From Oleiagrimonas citrea (GTDB lineage Bacteria; Pseudomonadota; Gammaproteobacteria; Xanthomonadales; Rhodanobacteraceae): 64,000 nt of DNA. This document shows positions 23,924 through 33,376 of the stretch, piece after piece; positions within the stretch are counted from its first letter, which is position 1; every line of letters starts with the position of its first letter. The notes under the pieces are model-generated. The model saw only the letters and a program-made list of their open reading frames with translations. It had not been told where the DNA came from and searched no databases. Both the position numbers and the translations under genes were made by a program. Location: assembly GCF_012395255.1 (NCBI RefSeq), contig NZ_JAAZQD010000004.1, forward strand, positions 372,001-436,000, written 5' to 3'.

Positions 23924-25256
23924 AGGCCAGCGCGTCGCGGTCTGGGGCGCGGGACGCGAGGGGCGCGCGGCATTGGCCGCGTTGCGTCAACGGCTTCCGG
24001 GTCAGGCGTTGACGCTGTTCTGTCGAGAGGGCGAGGCGGACGATCTGGCGGCGACCGATCTGACGGTGTGCGGCGAGGCGCCGGACGCGCAGGCGCTCTC
24101 GGCTTTCGACGTCGTCATCAAGTCGCCGGGCATCTCCGCCTACAAGCCCGAGCTGCTGGCCGCGCAGGCGCAGGGCACGACGTTCACTTCGGGCACGGCG
24201 CTGTGGTTCGGCGAGCGTCCCGACGCGCGCGTGATCGGCGTCACCGGGACCAAGGGCAAGAGCACCGTCAGCGCACTGCTCGCGCATCTGGCGCGTTCGC
24301 TGGGCGTACGCACGGCGCTGGCCGGCAACATCGGTCTGCCGTTGCTGGAACTGCTCGACGGCGATGCGGCGCTATGGGTGGTGGAACTTTCCAGCTTTCA
24401 GACTGGCGAGGCCGGGCCGCTGGAACTGGGCGTGATCACCAGCCTGTACGAGGAACACCTGGACTGGCACGGCTCGCGCGAGCGCTATGTCGCCGACAAA
24501 CTGAAGCTGGCCGATGCGGCGCGCACGCTGCTGGTCAACGGCACGCAGCCGGACCTGCTGGCGCGCACGGCGGTGCATCCGCAGCGCATTGTCTTCGGCG
24601 CGGTGGACGGGTGGCATGTGGCCGACGGCGGTCTGTACCGTGGCGCGTCGCGCCTGTTCGAGGTCGCCGATTTGCCGCTCCCGGGCGTGCACAATGCACT
24701 CAATGCCTGTGCCGCGTTGACCGCGCTGGAGCAGATGGGGCTGGATGCCGAGGCTGCGCTGCCGGCCTTGCGTACCTTTCACGCCTTGCCGCATCGTTTG
24801 CAGCCGCTGGGTGAGCGCGACGGGCATCGCTGGATCAACGATTCCATCAGCACCACGCCGCAGGCGGCGCTGGCGGCGCTCGACAGTCTGCCGCGCGCGC
24901 AGACGGTGCTGGTCCTCGGCGGTCACGATCGTGGTCTCGACTGGCGCGGTTTCGCCGAGGCGCTGCGCGAACGTCCGCCGCATGCGCTGGTAGTGCAGGG
25001 CGCCAACCGCGCGCGTGTGCTGGACGCCCTGCGCACGGCCGGATGCGCGACGACGCTGATCGAGACCGATACGCTGGACGCCGCCATCGCCCGTGCGCGC
25101 GAAGCGGCGCCGCCCGAGGGCGTGGTGCTTCTGTCACCCGGCGCGCCCAGTTTCGATCAGTTCCGCGACTACACCGAACGCGGCCGCCGCTTCGCCGCAC
25201 GGGCCGGTTTCGACGCCGCGCGCATCGCCAGCATCGAAGGACTCGGCATCGCCTGA
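23904..25256 (+). CDS. murD2: UDP-N-acetylmuramoyl-L-alanine--L-glutamate ligase
   Basis: The 450-residue Mur ligase joins L-Glu to UDP-MurNAc-L-Ala with ATP. It has the Mur layout: an N-terminal Rossmann-like UMAG-binding domain (AVWGAGREGRAAL), the central ATPase P-loop GVTGTKGKSTVSAL near residue 115, the ELSSFQTG and EEHLDWHGSRERY motifs, and a C-terminal ligase domain with GGHDRGLDW and LLSPGAPSFDQF. The position next to murL is the reason for the MurD2 (L-Glu specific) call rather than ordinary MurD (D-Glu). A normal murD would be expected in the dcw cluster elsewhere or be absent. GGAG lies seven bases before the ATG. Confidence 0.88.
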   Translation: MKFAALEGQRVAVWGAGREGRAALAALRQRLPGQALTLFCREGEADDLAATDLTVCGEAPDAQALSAFDVVIKSPGISAYKPELLAAQAQGTTFTSGTALWFGERPDARVIGVTGTKGKSTVSALLAHLARSLGVRTALAGNIGLPLLELLDGDAALWVVELSSFQTGEAGPLELGVITSLYEEHLDWHGSRERYVADKLKLADAARTLLVNGTQPDLLARTAVHPQRIVFGAVDGWHVADGGLYRGASRLFEVADLPLPGVHNALNACAALTALEQMGLDAEAALPALRTFHALPHRLQPLGERDGHRWINDSISTTPQAALAALDSLPRAQTVLVLGGHDRGLDWRGFAEALRERPPHALVVQGANRARVLDALRTAGCATTLIETDTLDAAIARAREAAPPEGVVLLSPGAPSFDQFRDYTERGRRFAARAGFDAARIASIEGLGIA

Positions 25257-25495
25257 GTCGGGCGTGATCCGGCGCATGTCGCGACATGACCGCGTTGCCT
25301 TGAGGCAGGATGTCCTATGTCATGCACGTCCGCGATTGCAGGAAGCGCGGTCATCATGGCTTTCCCCTCATGTCTGGTTTCGATGTTGCGTACGTTGCCG
25401 GCATCACGGAATTCGACTGTCGAAAGGAGCACGGTCTGGCGCATCTCGCGCTGTGCTCAAGCCGGTTCGCAAACATGATCTGGCGGGTTCCGAAA

Positions 25496-25535
25496 CGAAA
25501 AAGGCCGCGCATCGCTGCGCGGCCTTTTCGTTTTT
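25496..25535. terminator. Bidirectional rho-independent terminator
   Basis: AAAAGGCCGCGC and GCGCGGCCTTTT (about 25499-25510 and 25517-25528) form a 12-bp stem with a 6-nt loop. A-rich bases lie on the left and two T-tracts on the right. It separates the convergent murD2 and M13 peptidase genes. The 240 bases before it hold no gene. Confidence 0.9.
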
Positions 25536-25549
25536 GCGGTGGTGCGGTC

Positions 25550-27673
25550 TTACCAGATCTGCACGCGCTGATCCGGCTTCAAGTACAGCTTCTGGTCCGG
25601 CTGCACATTGAACGCCTTGTACCAGCCATCCAGGTTGCGCACCGTCTCGGCGCGGAACTGCGGCGGCGCGTGCACGTCGGTGTTCACGCGCTGACGCAGG
25701 GCGGCTTCGCGCATCTTGCTGCGCCAGGCCTGGCCGAAGGACAGGAAGAAGCGCTGGTCGCCGGTCAGGCCGTCGATCACCGGCGCCGGCTTGCCGTTCA
25801 GCGACTTGTGATAGGCGATGTAGGCGGCGGTCAGGCCGGAGACGTCGGCGATGTTCTCGCCCAGCGTCTGCTCGCCGTTGACGTGCAGGCCCGGTAGCGC
25901 GACGTACTGGTTGAACTGGTCGACCAGCTTCTGCGTGGCTTCCTTGAAGTGCTTGGCGTCAGCCGGCGTCCACCAGTTGTGCAGGCGGCCCTCGGCGTCG
26001 AACTGCGAACCCATGTTGTCGAAGCTGTGGCTGATCTCGTGGCCGATGATCGCGCCGATGGCGCCGTAGTTGTGTGCCGGGTCGGCCTTCGGATCGAAGA
26101 ACGGTGGCTGCAGGATCGCGGCCGGGAAGTTCAGCGCGTTCTCCAGCGGGATGTTCAGCGCGTTGACGGTCTGCGGCGTCATCCACCAGTCGGCGCGGTC
26201 GACCGGCTTGCCCAGCTTGGACAGGGCGAAGTCGTAGTTGAACTTCGACACCGCCATGGCATTGGCCAGCGGGTTGTCGGCGGTGACCTTCAGGCTGCCG
26301 TAGTTGCGCCAGTGGCCGGCGTCCGGATAGCCGACGAAGACCTTCAGGGTATCCAGCTTCTCCTTGGCCTTGGCGCGCGTGGCCGGGGTCATCCACTCCA
26401 GATGCTGCAAGCGCGAGCCGAAGGCGGCGACCAGGTTGTTCACCAGATCCTCGACCTGCTTCTTGGCTTCCGGCGGGAAGTACTTCTTCACGTACAGCTT
26501 GCCGACCGCGTCGCCCAGCGCGTAGCTGGTCGCGGCGATGGCGCGCTTGGCGCGCGGCTGCTGCTTCGGCACGCCGGTCAGCGTCTTGCCGTGGAAGTCG
26601 AAGGCCAGGTCGGCGTAGGCCTTGGGCAGCAGGCTGGCGTGCTCATCCAGCGTGTGGAAGCGCAGCAGCGCGCGCCAGTCGGCCAGCGGCGCATCGGCGA
26701 CCAGCTTGGACAGGCCGGCGAAGGCCTTCGGCTGCCACACGTCGATGACCTTCTGGTCGTTCAGGCCGGCGGCCTTGAAGTAGGCGTTCCAGTCCAGGCC
26801 CGGCGCCTTCTTGGCGAAGTCGCTCATCGACCACAGGTTGTTGGCCTTGTGCACGTCCTGGCTGTCGACCAGGCTTTCCTGCGCCTTGGCGATCTTCATT
26901 TCCAGATCGAACACGCGCTTGGCTTCGGCCTCGGCGTTCGGCGTGCCGGCCTGCTTCAGCAGGGCGGCGATGTAGGCCTTGTACTTGTCGCGGAAGCCGG
27001 CCATCGCCTTGTCGTTGGACAGGTAGTAGTCGCGGCTGGGCATGGTCAGGCCGCCCTGCAGCAGGTAGGCGATGTTGTGCGACGGGTCGGTCAGGCCCTG
27101 GGCCACGAACAGGCCGAACAGGTGGTCGGTATGGAAGTCGGTGTTGTTGACCGGATCTTCGTCCTGACGCAGGCGGCTGCCCAGCACCTCGGCGAGGTCC
27201 TTGCGCGACTTGATCTTGGCGATGGCGTCGAGTTCGGGCTGGATCGGCTTCAGGCCCATCTTCTCGATGGCCGCGGTGTCCATGTAGGCCGCGTAGTAGT
27301 CGGCGATCTTGCGGTTCTCGGTGCCGGCCGCCGGGTTGCTCTTGGCAGTGCCCTCGATGATGTCGTCAATGTGCTTCTGGGTGCGCTCGTAGATGGTCAG
27401 GAAGTTGCCGATGCTGGAGCGGTCATCCGGAATCTTCGCCGTCTTCAGCCACGCGCCGTTGGCGTAGTCGAAGAAGTTGTCGCCGGGCTTCACCGAATGG
27501 TCGATGCCGGCCATGTCGACGCCCGAGACGGGTTTTGCGGCGACGCTGGCGGTCTTGGCCGGCGCCGGAGCGCTGGCGCTGGGCTGCTGGCCCTTCTGGT
27601 CGTTGGACGACGGCGAGCAGGCGCTCAGCGTCATCGCGACCGCGGCGGCGAGAATCCAGGATGTGCGTTGCAT
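25550..27673 (-). CDS. M13 family metallopeptidase (neprilysin-like lipoprotein)
   Basis: The 707-residue protein is a zinc peptidase of the M13/neprilysin family, which cuts small peptides outside the cytoplasm. A lipoprotein-like signal peptide ends in LSACS, so it is probably anchored in the periplasm or on the outer membrane. The N-terminal M13 domain has FFDYANGAWL. The catalytic C-terminal domain has GHEISHSFD (HExxH) and the downstream Glu ligand in ENIADVSGL, close to the family C-terminal C-X-X-W (here ends VQIW). GAGGTGAAG precedes the ATG. Lysobacterales often carry several M13 genes for peptide scavenging. Confidence 0.95.
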   Translation of the reverse strand: MQRTSWILAAAVAMTLSACSPSSNDQKGQQPSASAPAPAKTASVAAKPVSGVDMAGIDHSVKPGDNFFDYANGAWLKTAKIPDDRSSIGNFLTIYERTQKHIDDIIEGTAKSNPAAGTENRKIADYYAAYMDTAAIEKMGLKPIQPELDAIAKIKSRKDLAEVLGSRLRQDEDPVNNTDFHTDHLFGLFVAQGLTDPSHNIAYLLQGGLTMPSRDYYLSNDKAMAGFRDKYKAYIAALLKQAGTPNAEAEAKRVFDLEMKIAKAQESLVDSQDVHKANNLWSMSDFAKKAPGLDWNAYFKAAGLNDQKVIDVWQPKAFAGLSKLVADAPLADWRALLRFHTLDEHASLLPKAYADLAFDFHGKTLTGVPKQQPRAKRAIAATSYALGDAVGKLYVKKYFPPEAKKQVEDLVNNLVAAFGSRLQHLEWMTPATRAKAKEKLDTLKVFVGYPDAGHWRNYGSLKVTADNPLANAMAVSKFNYDFALSKLGKPVDRADWWMTPQTVNALNIPLENALNFPAAILQPPFFDPKADPAHNYGAIGAIIGHEISHSFDNMGSQFDAEGRLHNWWTPADAKHFKEATQKLVDQFNQYVALPGLHVNGEQTLGENIADVSGLTAAYIAYHKSLNGKPAPVIDGLTGDQRFFLSFGQAWRSKMREAALRQRVNTDVHAPPQFRAETVRNLDGWYKAFNVQPDQKLYLKPDQRVQIW

Positions 27674-27774
27674 GGTGCTTCACCTCGGCATGGAAAGTAG
27701 ACCACCTTAGTACGACCGAGGGCCCGGTGGAACGGTTCGGGCGGCCCTATAGGTCATAGGTCATGGATGCCGAT

Positions 27775-30700
27775 TCAGCGTTCGTAACGGTAGTTGAAGC
27801 TGGCGCGGCTGAACTCGGTCGCCTGCTGCGCCTCGAAATTCCAGCGGCGGCTGAGGATGTAGCGCAGGGTCACGACCTGGCCGGGCTGGAACAGGCCGAC
27901 GCCGTAGCTGAGGTACAGGCGCGGGGACAGGTACTTGCCGACAGTGAACGCGGCGGTGCCCAGGGCGTCGTTGCTGGACACGCCGATGTCGCTGATGCCG
28001 AGCTTGGATCCGATGCCCTTGGCCAGCAGGTCGCCGGTGGCCGAGCCGAGTGCCTGCGCGGCCGAGTTCACCATGCTGCCTTCGCCGCCCTTGACCTGCG
28101 ACAGCGGCTTGCCGGTGATCAGGTAGGACAGCGCATCGGATTGCTCCATGACCGGGTTCGAGAACACCGTCAGTTCGGGCCGCTTGGCGGTGCCGCGCAC
28201 CTGCAGGCCGACTACCTGGCCGTCGTCGACGGTGGCGTTCGGGTTGAGCTTGCGCACGGCGCGGAGGTCGAGGCCGGGATCGTCCAGCGGCGTGGAGGCG
28301 AACAGCAGGCGGCCCTGCTCGATGTGCAGATCCTGGCCGTAGGCGCGGAAGGTACCGTCGACGCGGATCTGGCCCTGGCCCAGCGTACCCCTGCCGCTGC
28401 GACCGATCACGTGCAGGTTGCCGCGCAGGTTGCCGTTCAGGCCGTAGCCGACCACGTGCGTGTTCTCGCCCAGGTCGACGCGCACGTCGGTGCTGACCGA
28501 CAGGGCGGCGCCCTGGGATTGCGCCGGCTTTTCGGCGTCGACCACGACCACGTCGGGCGAGGCCTGGGTGGCACCCGCACCGGGCAGTTTCTCCAGTTTC
28601 ACGTCGGCCTTGTCCACCCCCAGCGTGCCGCCGATGTGCAGACCTTCGGCGCTGTGGGTGACGGTCAGGTCCGGCGAGACGCTGACCTCGGCCGACGGGA
28701 TGTCGGCGACCTGCACCTTCTTGCCGGTGAGCCGGATGTTCGTGCCGGTGCCGTTGCCGAGGCCGATACGACCGGCGACCTGCAGATCGCCGTCGCCCGA
28801 ATGCATCTGGCCGTCGACGCGCAGTTCCTGTGCGTTGCTGCCGCGAAGGCGCAGGCGGCCCTGACTGAGTTTGAGGCCCAGTCCGGGGATTTCGCCGGAG
28901 AGTCCGTCGGCCAGGGCCTCGCCGCTGGCGGCCGGCGCGTCGAGCGTGCCGGCGAGGTTCAGATCGGCCTTGAGGTCGCCCTGGAGGTTGGCGACTTCGG
29001 TGGTGAACAGTTCCACGAACCGCAGATTGTCCAGGTGCATGCGCAGCCGGCCGCTGAGCGCATGGTTCGGTCCGCTGGCGCGCAGGTCGCCGTCGAGACG
29101 TCCGTTCTGCTGCAGCGACGCGCCGATGCGCAGGCGCTGCTCCTGTGGCGTCATGGCGAGACGGGCGTCGAGGTCGTGGAAGCGGATCAGCGGCTGGTTC
29201 GGGTGGTCGACGTAGAAGATCCGCCCCTGCGCCGATTGCAGACGCGCCTGGCCGTCGAACCGGCCCTTGGCGTCACGGCGGATATCGCCGTCGCCGTTGA
29301 GCACGCCGTCCGCGCGCATCGGCAGGTCGTTGCCGGCGATAGCCAGGATCAGTTCGAGCGGCAGTTCGCGCATGCGGTACTGCGCATGCAGGCGGCCGTC
29401 GCGCTGGCGCTCGGCGGACAGGCACAGCTGCGGTTGGCCCGGACTCAGGCAGGCCTGACCGAGTGTGCCTTCGCCCTGGTTCCAGGCCAGCGTCGCCGGC
29501 GCGCGCAGGCGCCAGTCCGGCGTGCCGGTCAGCCCCAGGTCGAGCTGCTGCAGCGTGCCTTTCCAGGCGTCGCCCTGCATGCCGCCGGACAGCGCCACGG
29601 AAAGGGACAGCAGGTCGCCCTTGGCATCAAGGCGAAGGGTATGGCGCTGACGATTGCCGCGACCGTCCACTGTCAGCGAAGCGAAGGCGAAGCCGGCGGC
29701 GTCGACCTGGCTGGCCTTGAGCGCTAGTGTGCCGCCGGGGTGACTGAGGTCGTCGATGTCGACGTTCAGGTGCGCCTGTGCGACCTGCTGGTCGTGCCAG
29801 GCCAGCTTGGCGCCGTCGAGCTGACCGCGGACGCCCAGCTTCGGCCACCGTCCGCGGATGCGCAGATGTCCGCGCAGCGCGCCGCGCGCCTGCGGCAGCC
29901 AGTCGCCCAGCGATGCGATGCGCAGCTGCACGTCGAGATCGTTGCGTGGGCCGTCCTTGCCGTTCATCTGCAGTTCGCCCGAACCCGAGCGCAGCTGCAG
30001 CGCACCGCTCACGACCCGGTTTGCCGACAGGTTGAGCGTGCCGTGGCCCGACACAGGACGCTGACGCAGCGTGCCATCGAGTTTGTCCAGCTTCAGGGTG
30101 CCGCGCGTGTCCTGGTCGGCAATGCGGCCCTGGCTGGACAGCACAGCGTCGAGTGCGCCGTCCCATCCGGCCAGCAATTCGCCCGGATTGAAATGATCGG
30201 CCTTGGCGTCGACCTGCCATTGCAACTGCGGACTCCATTGCAACTCGCCATGTGCATCGAGTTTTCCCTTGGCCTGCCGGACGGTGAGGTTCTCGATCGT
30301 GAGCCGATCCGACGCGCCCTGCAGTTGCGCCTGCAAGTGCGAGGGGCGGCCCGGTGGTCCGGCCTGGGCGTCGAGCGTGGCGCGATAATGCTCGGTATTG
30401 CCCTCGACGTGCAGCGAACCCTGGCTGGCCAGCGCTTGACCGGTCAGTTCGGCGGGAAGCGTGACGTCCTTCCACTGCAGGTCCAGCGCGGCCTGGAGCG
30501 GTGCCGGATCGAGGCGGATGCTTCCATGGCCCTGCAGCACGCCCTTGTGCTGGGGCGAAGTGATCTGCAGGTGCTCCAGTTGCCATGGCTGGCCGTTCTG
30601 GGTTGCGTGCACCTGCAGCGCGGCCAGTTGCACGCGGGTGGTGTCGAGCTCCAGCCAGCCGTTGGCGTTCAGGGTCTGCCTGTCGCCATGGGCGTCGAGC

Positions 30701-31527
30701 GTGGCGGCCAATTGCTGGATCGAACCCTTGCCGATCCAGGGGGCGGCTTCTCCGCGCGGAATCACGATGTGCGCTTTCCAGGCGTAGGGCGCGCGCGGGG
30801 TGAGGCGGAGCTGCATGTGCGCCACGGACGGTTGCGTCAGTTCGATCTTCGCGCTGGCCGCGCGGCCGTTGTTGTCGGCATGCAGGGTGCCGGCCCAGCG
30901 TGTGCCGTTGGCGTTCCAGTCGAAGCGCAGCGAACCCTTGCCGGGGTAGCCGCGGCCGAAGGTCATCGTTCCGTCGAGATCGACCTGGCCATCCGGTGCG
31001 CGTAGTTGCAGGCGCCGCAGTTGCACGCCGTCGTGCGTCCAGGCGCCGGCCAGGTCCAGACGGTCGGAGACGAACACCTCCTCGTCGCCGCGATGGATGC
31101 GGACGTGGCCGACCTGCACCCGGTCGAGCATCACGTCGAACGGCGCGCGCAGTGAGATCGGTCCGGTGTCGCTTGCAGTGGCGGGTGTGGGATGCGTCGG
31201 CAAGGCCACGTCGACCTGTTGTACGGCCAGTCGAGCGAAGTGAGCGCGTCCGCGCAGCAGGGCCAGCGGGTGCAGGTCGAGTTCGATCTTCGCGATCCGC
31301 ACGTCCAGTCCGCTCTGCGCGTCGCGGTAGCGCACGCCGGACAGGGTCAGCGGTCCGGCCAGACGTCCCTGCGACTGCTGAATCTGCAGGGCGTTACCGG
31401 TTGCGTGCTCGACGCGCGCCAGCGCGAAGTGCAGGCCCGACGCGGTGCCCAGTAGCCAGCCCAGCGCCAGCCCAGCTATCAGCAGCAGGACGCCGAATGC
31501 GATCGCGATGCGCTTCAGCCCCTTCAC
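27775..31527 (-). CDS. tamB: Translocation and assembly module subunit TamB
   Basis: The 1250-residue protein has an N-terminal membrane anchor (MKGLKRIAIAFGVLLLIAGLALGW), a very long beta-strand-rich body with regular hydrophobic spacing, and a C-terminal DUF490/TamB domain ending in FNYRYER. It forms a groove across the periplasm, with TamA, and helps assembly of some outer-membrane proteins and lipid transport. The GTG start overlaps the tamA stop (GTGA, 4 bases), so the two are coupled. Length is in the range of TamB proteins. Confidence 0.95.
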   Translation of the reverse strand: MKGLKRIAIAFGVLLLIAGLALGWLLGTASGLHFALARVEHATGNALQIQQSQGRLAGPLTLSGVRYRDAQSGLDVRIAKIELDLHPLALLRGRAHFARLAVQQVDVALPTHPTPATASDTGPISLRAPFDVMLDRVQVGHVRIHRGDEEVFVSDRLDLAGAWTHDGVQLRRLQLRAPDGQVDLDGTMTFGRGYPGKGSLRFDWNANGTRWAGTLHADNNGRAASAKIELTQPSVAHMQLRLTPRAPYAWKAHIVIPRGEAAPWIGKGSIQQLAATLDAHGDRQTLNANGWLELDTTRVQLAALQVHATQNGQPWQLEHLQITSPQHKGVLQGHGSIRLDPAPLQAALDLQWKDVTLPAELTGQALASQGSLHVEGNTEHYRATLDAQAGPPGRPSHLQAQLQGASDRLTIENLTVRQAKGKLDAHGELQWSPQLQWQVDAKADHFNPGELLAGWDGALDAVLSSQGRIADQDTRGTLKLDKLDGTLRQRPVSGHGTLNLSANRVVSGALQLRSGSGELQMNGKDGPRNDLDVQLRIASLGDWLPQARGALRGHLRIRGRWPKLGVRGQLDGAKLAWHDQQVAQAHLNVDIDDLSHPGGTLALKASQVDAAGFAFASLTVDGRGNRQRHTLRLDAKGDLLSLSVALSGGMQGDAWKGTLQQLDLGLTGTPDWRLRAPATLAWNQGEGTLGQACLSPGQPQLCLSAERQRDGRLHAQYRMRELPLELILAIAGNDLPMRADGVLNGDGDIRRDAKGRFDGQARLQSAQGRIFYVDHPNQPLIRFHDLDARLAMTPQEQRLRIGASLQQNGRLDGDLRASGPNHALSGRLRMHLDNLRFVELFTTEVANLQGDLKADLNLAGTLDAPAASGEALADGLSGEIPGLGLKLSQGRLRLRGSNAQELRVDGQMHSGDGDLQVAGRIGLGNGTGTNIRLTGKKVQVADIPSAEVSVSPDLTVTHSAEGLHIGGTLGVDKADVKLEKLPGAGATQASPDVVVVDAEKPAQSQGAALSVSTDVRVDLGENTHVVGYGLNGNLRGNLHVIGRSGRGTLGQGQIRVDGTFRAYGQDLHIEQGRLLFASTPLDDPGLDLRAVRKLNPNATVDDGQVVGLQVRGTAKRPELTVFSNPVMEQSDALSYLITGKPLSQVKGGEGSMVNSAAQALGSATGDLLAKGIGSKLGISDIGVSSNDALGTAAFTVGKYLSPRLYLSYGVGLFQPGQVVTLRYILSRRWNFEAQQATEFSRASFNYRYER

Positions 31528-33296
31528 AGGTCCGGCCCGATGACGAGATGGAGTTCGACGCCGTGGGCATTGCGGTCATGCACCGGCACGCCGAAGTCGA
31601 CGCGGATCATGCCCACCGGCGAGCGCCAGCGTACGCCCAGGCCGGCACCGATGCGCGGCCGGTAGTCGCTGCCGTTGAAGGCGTTGCCCGCGTCGACGAA
31701 GGCGGCCATGCCCCAGGTGGTTGTGAAATAGTGCTCGGCGGTGACGCTGCCGACCAGTAGATTGCGTCCGCCGATGATGCGGTCGTAGCGGTTGCGCGGT
31801 CCGATCGACTGGTAGCCGTAGCCGCGAACCGACTGGTCGCCGCCGGCGAAGAAGCGCAACTGCGGCGGCAACTGGCTGAAGTCGCCGACCACGGTGCTGC
31901 CGGCGGTACCGCGCACGATCAGTCGGTCGCGGCGGCTGAAGGCATCGATCCACTTGGCGTCGGCGATGACCTGCGCGAAGCGCGTGTCGGAAAGAACGGT
32001 GCCCAGCGTGCTGCGCGCGGTCAGGCTCAGACGCCAGCCGTGACGCACGTAGTTCGGATCCGCGCCCTGTTTCTTCACCAGCGAGATTTCCGGATACACC
32101 AGCGTGCTCTGGCCGCGCTCGATGCCCAGCGTGTTGTCCGGATCGCCGCCGCGCTTGCCGACGGTGAATGTGCCCGACAGCGCATGGATGCCGACCGTGC
32201 GCAGCCAGCCGTGCCACAGCCTGCTCTCGCTGGCGACCAGTTCCAGCGTGCGCGACTTGGATGTGTCGGTGTCGGCCTGCCGGTAGTTGGCGCCGAAGTT
32301 GAGACTGCGCTGATTGGTGCCGGGCAGCGGCACCTGGTAGAGCGTGCTGAGCGTCTTCAATCGTTGCGCCAGCACCAGTTCGTTCTTCCACTTGTGGCCG
32401 CGGTTGTTGACCCAGCGCCGTTCCAGCCCGAGACGGACGCCGGCGCCGGTGTCGGTGCCGATGAACGGACCGCCGGTGTAGACGCTGCGTTTGGCCGGTT
32501 TCAGTTGCACATTGATATCGACCACGCCGTCGTGCGCATGTTCGATGTCCGGCAGCACGTTGACCACCGCGAAGTAGTCCGCGCCGGTCAGCGCCTGCTG
32601 CAGCTGTAGCAGATCGGGCTGCGAGAAATAGTCGCCGCGCTTGAACGGCACGTAGCGATTCAGGAAACCGTCCCGGAACTGGCTGCCCTCGAAAGTTACC
32701 TTGCCGAAGCGATAGCGTCGGCCGACCTTCCAGGCCAGGTGCACGACCGCGCTGTGCGTGGCGCGGGTCACCTCGACCTTGTGCACGGTCATGCGCGCAT
32801 CGAGGTAGCCGACGGCGGTCAGCGCCCCCGCGATGGCGTCGCGCGAGGCCGTGTACAGGCCGTCGTCCATGCGCTGACCCTTGCGCGGCTTGAACTGGCG
32901 GATGGCGCTGCGCACGTCGGGCAGCTTGCGCGCGGCGTCGTCGAGCTGGATGTCGACGTTGCGCACGATCACCGGATCGCCGGGCGTCACCTTCAGCGTG
33001 ACAGTCCAGTCGGCGCCGTTCTGCTTCAGGTCCGCGTCGACACGTGCGTCGTAATAGCCGTAGGGGCGGAGCGCCTGACGTGCTTCGTCGGGCGCCTTTG
33101 CATACAGCCGCCGCACCTGCGCGGCGCTGGCGTCGCGCTTGGCGTACTGGCTCAGGCGCACGGCGGCGGTCACGGCCTGCTTCAGGTCGTCGTTCAGTCC
33201 CTGCACGCGCACGGTGACGCCCGCCTGCGCGCGCAGCGGCGCGAGCACCAGCAGAGGGAGCAACAAGGCGAGGACGATGCGCGAGAGCGGACGCAT
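31524..33296 (-). CDS. tamA: Translocation and assembly module subunit TamA
   Basis: The 590-residue Omp85-family protein starts with a signal peptide (cleavage after AQA near residue 25). Three POTRA domains (about 26-260) and a 16-strand barrel follow. The barrel contains the Omp85 loop GGDQSVRGYGYQSIG with the conserved V-R-G-Y, and ends in HLVIGPDL. It anchors TamB in the outer membrane. A GH17-GT2 gene lies 80 bases upstream on the same strand and may be in the same transcription unit. Confidence 0.95.
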   Translation of the reverse strand: MRPLSRIVLALLLPLLVLAPLRAQAGVTVRVQGLNDDLKQAVTAAVRLSQYAKRDASAAQVRRLYAKAPDEARQALRPYGYYDARVDADLKQNGADWTVTLKVTPGDPVIVRNVDIQLDDAARKLPDVRSAIRQFKPRKGQRMDDGLYTASRDAIAGALTAVGYLDARMTVHKVEVTRATHSAVVHLAWKVGRRYRFGKVTFEGSQFRDGFLNRYVPFKRGDYFSQPDLLQLQQALTGADYFAVVNVLPDIEHAHDGVVDINVQLKPAKRSVYTGGPFIGTDTGAGVRLGLERRWVNNRGHKWKNELVLAQRLKTLSTLYQVPLPGTNQRSLNFGANYRQADTDTSKSRTLELVASESRLWHGWLRTVGIHALSGTFTVGKRGGDPDNTLGIERGQSTLVYPEISLVKKQGADPNYVRHGWRLSLTARSTLGTVLSDTRFAQVIADAKWIDAFSRRDRLIVRGTAGSTVVGDFSQLPPQLRFFAGGDQSVRGYGYQSIGPRNRYDRIIGGRNLLVGSVTAEHYFTTTWGMAAFVDAGNAFNGSDYRPRIGAGLGVRWRSPVGMIRVDFGVPVHDRNAHGVELHLVIGPDL

Positions 33297-33376
33297 GAGA
33301 GGGTGACAACCGGTTCCGTGGCAAGTTTCGGACGACAGGGCGACGATAGCATCGGCCTGCCGCGGCGCGGCGGGCG

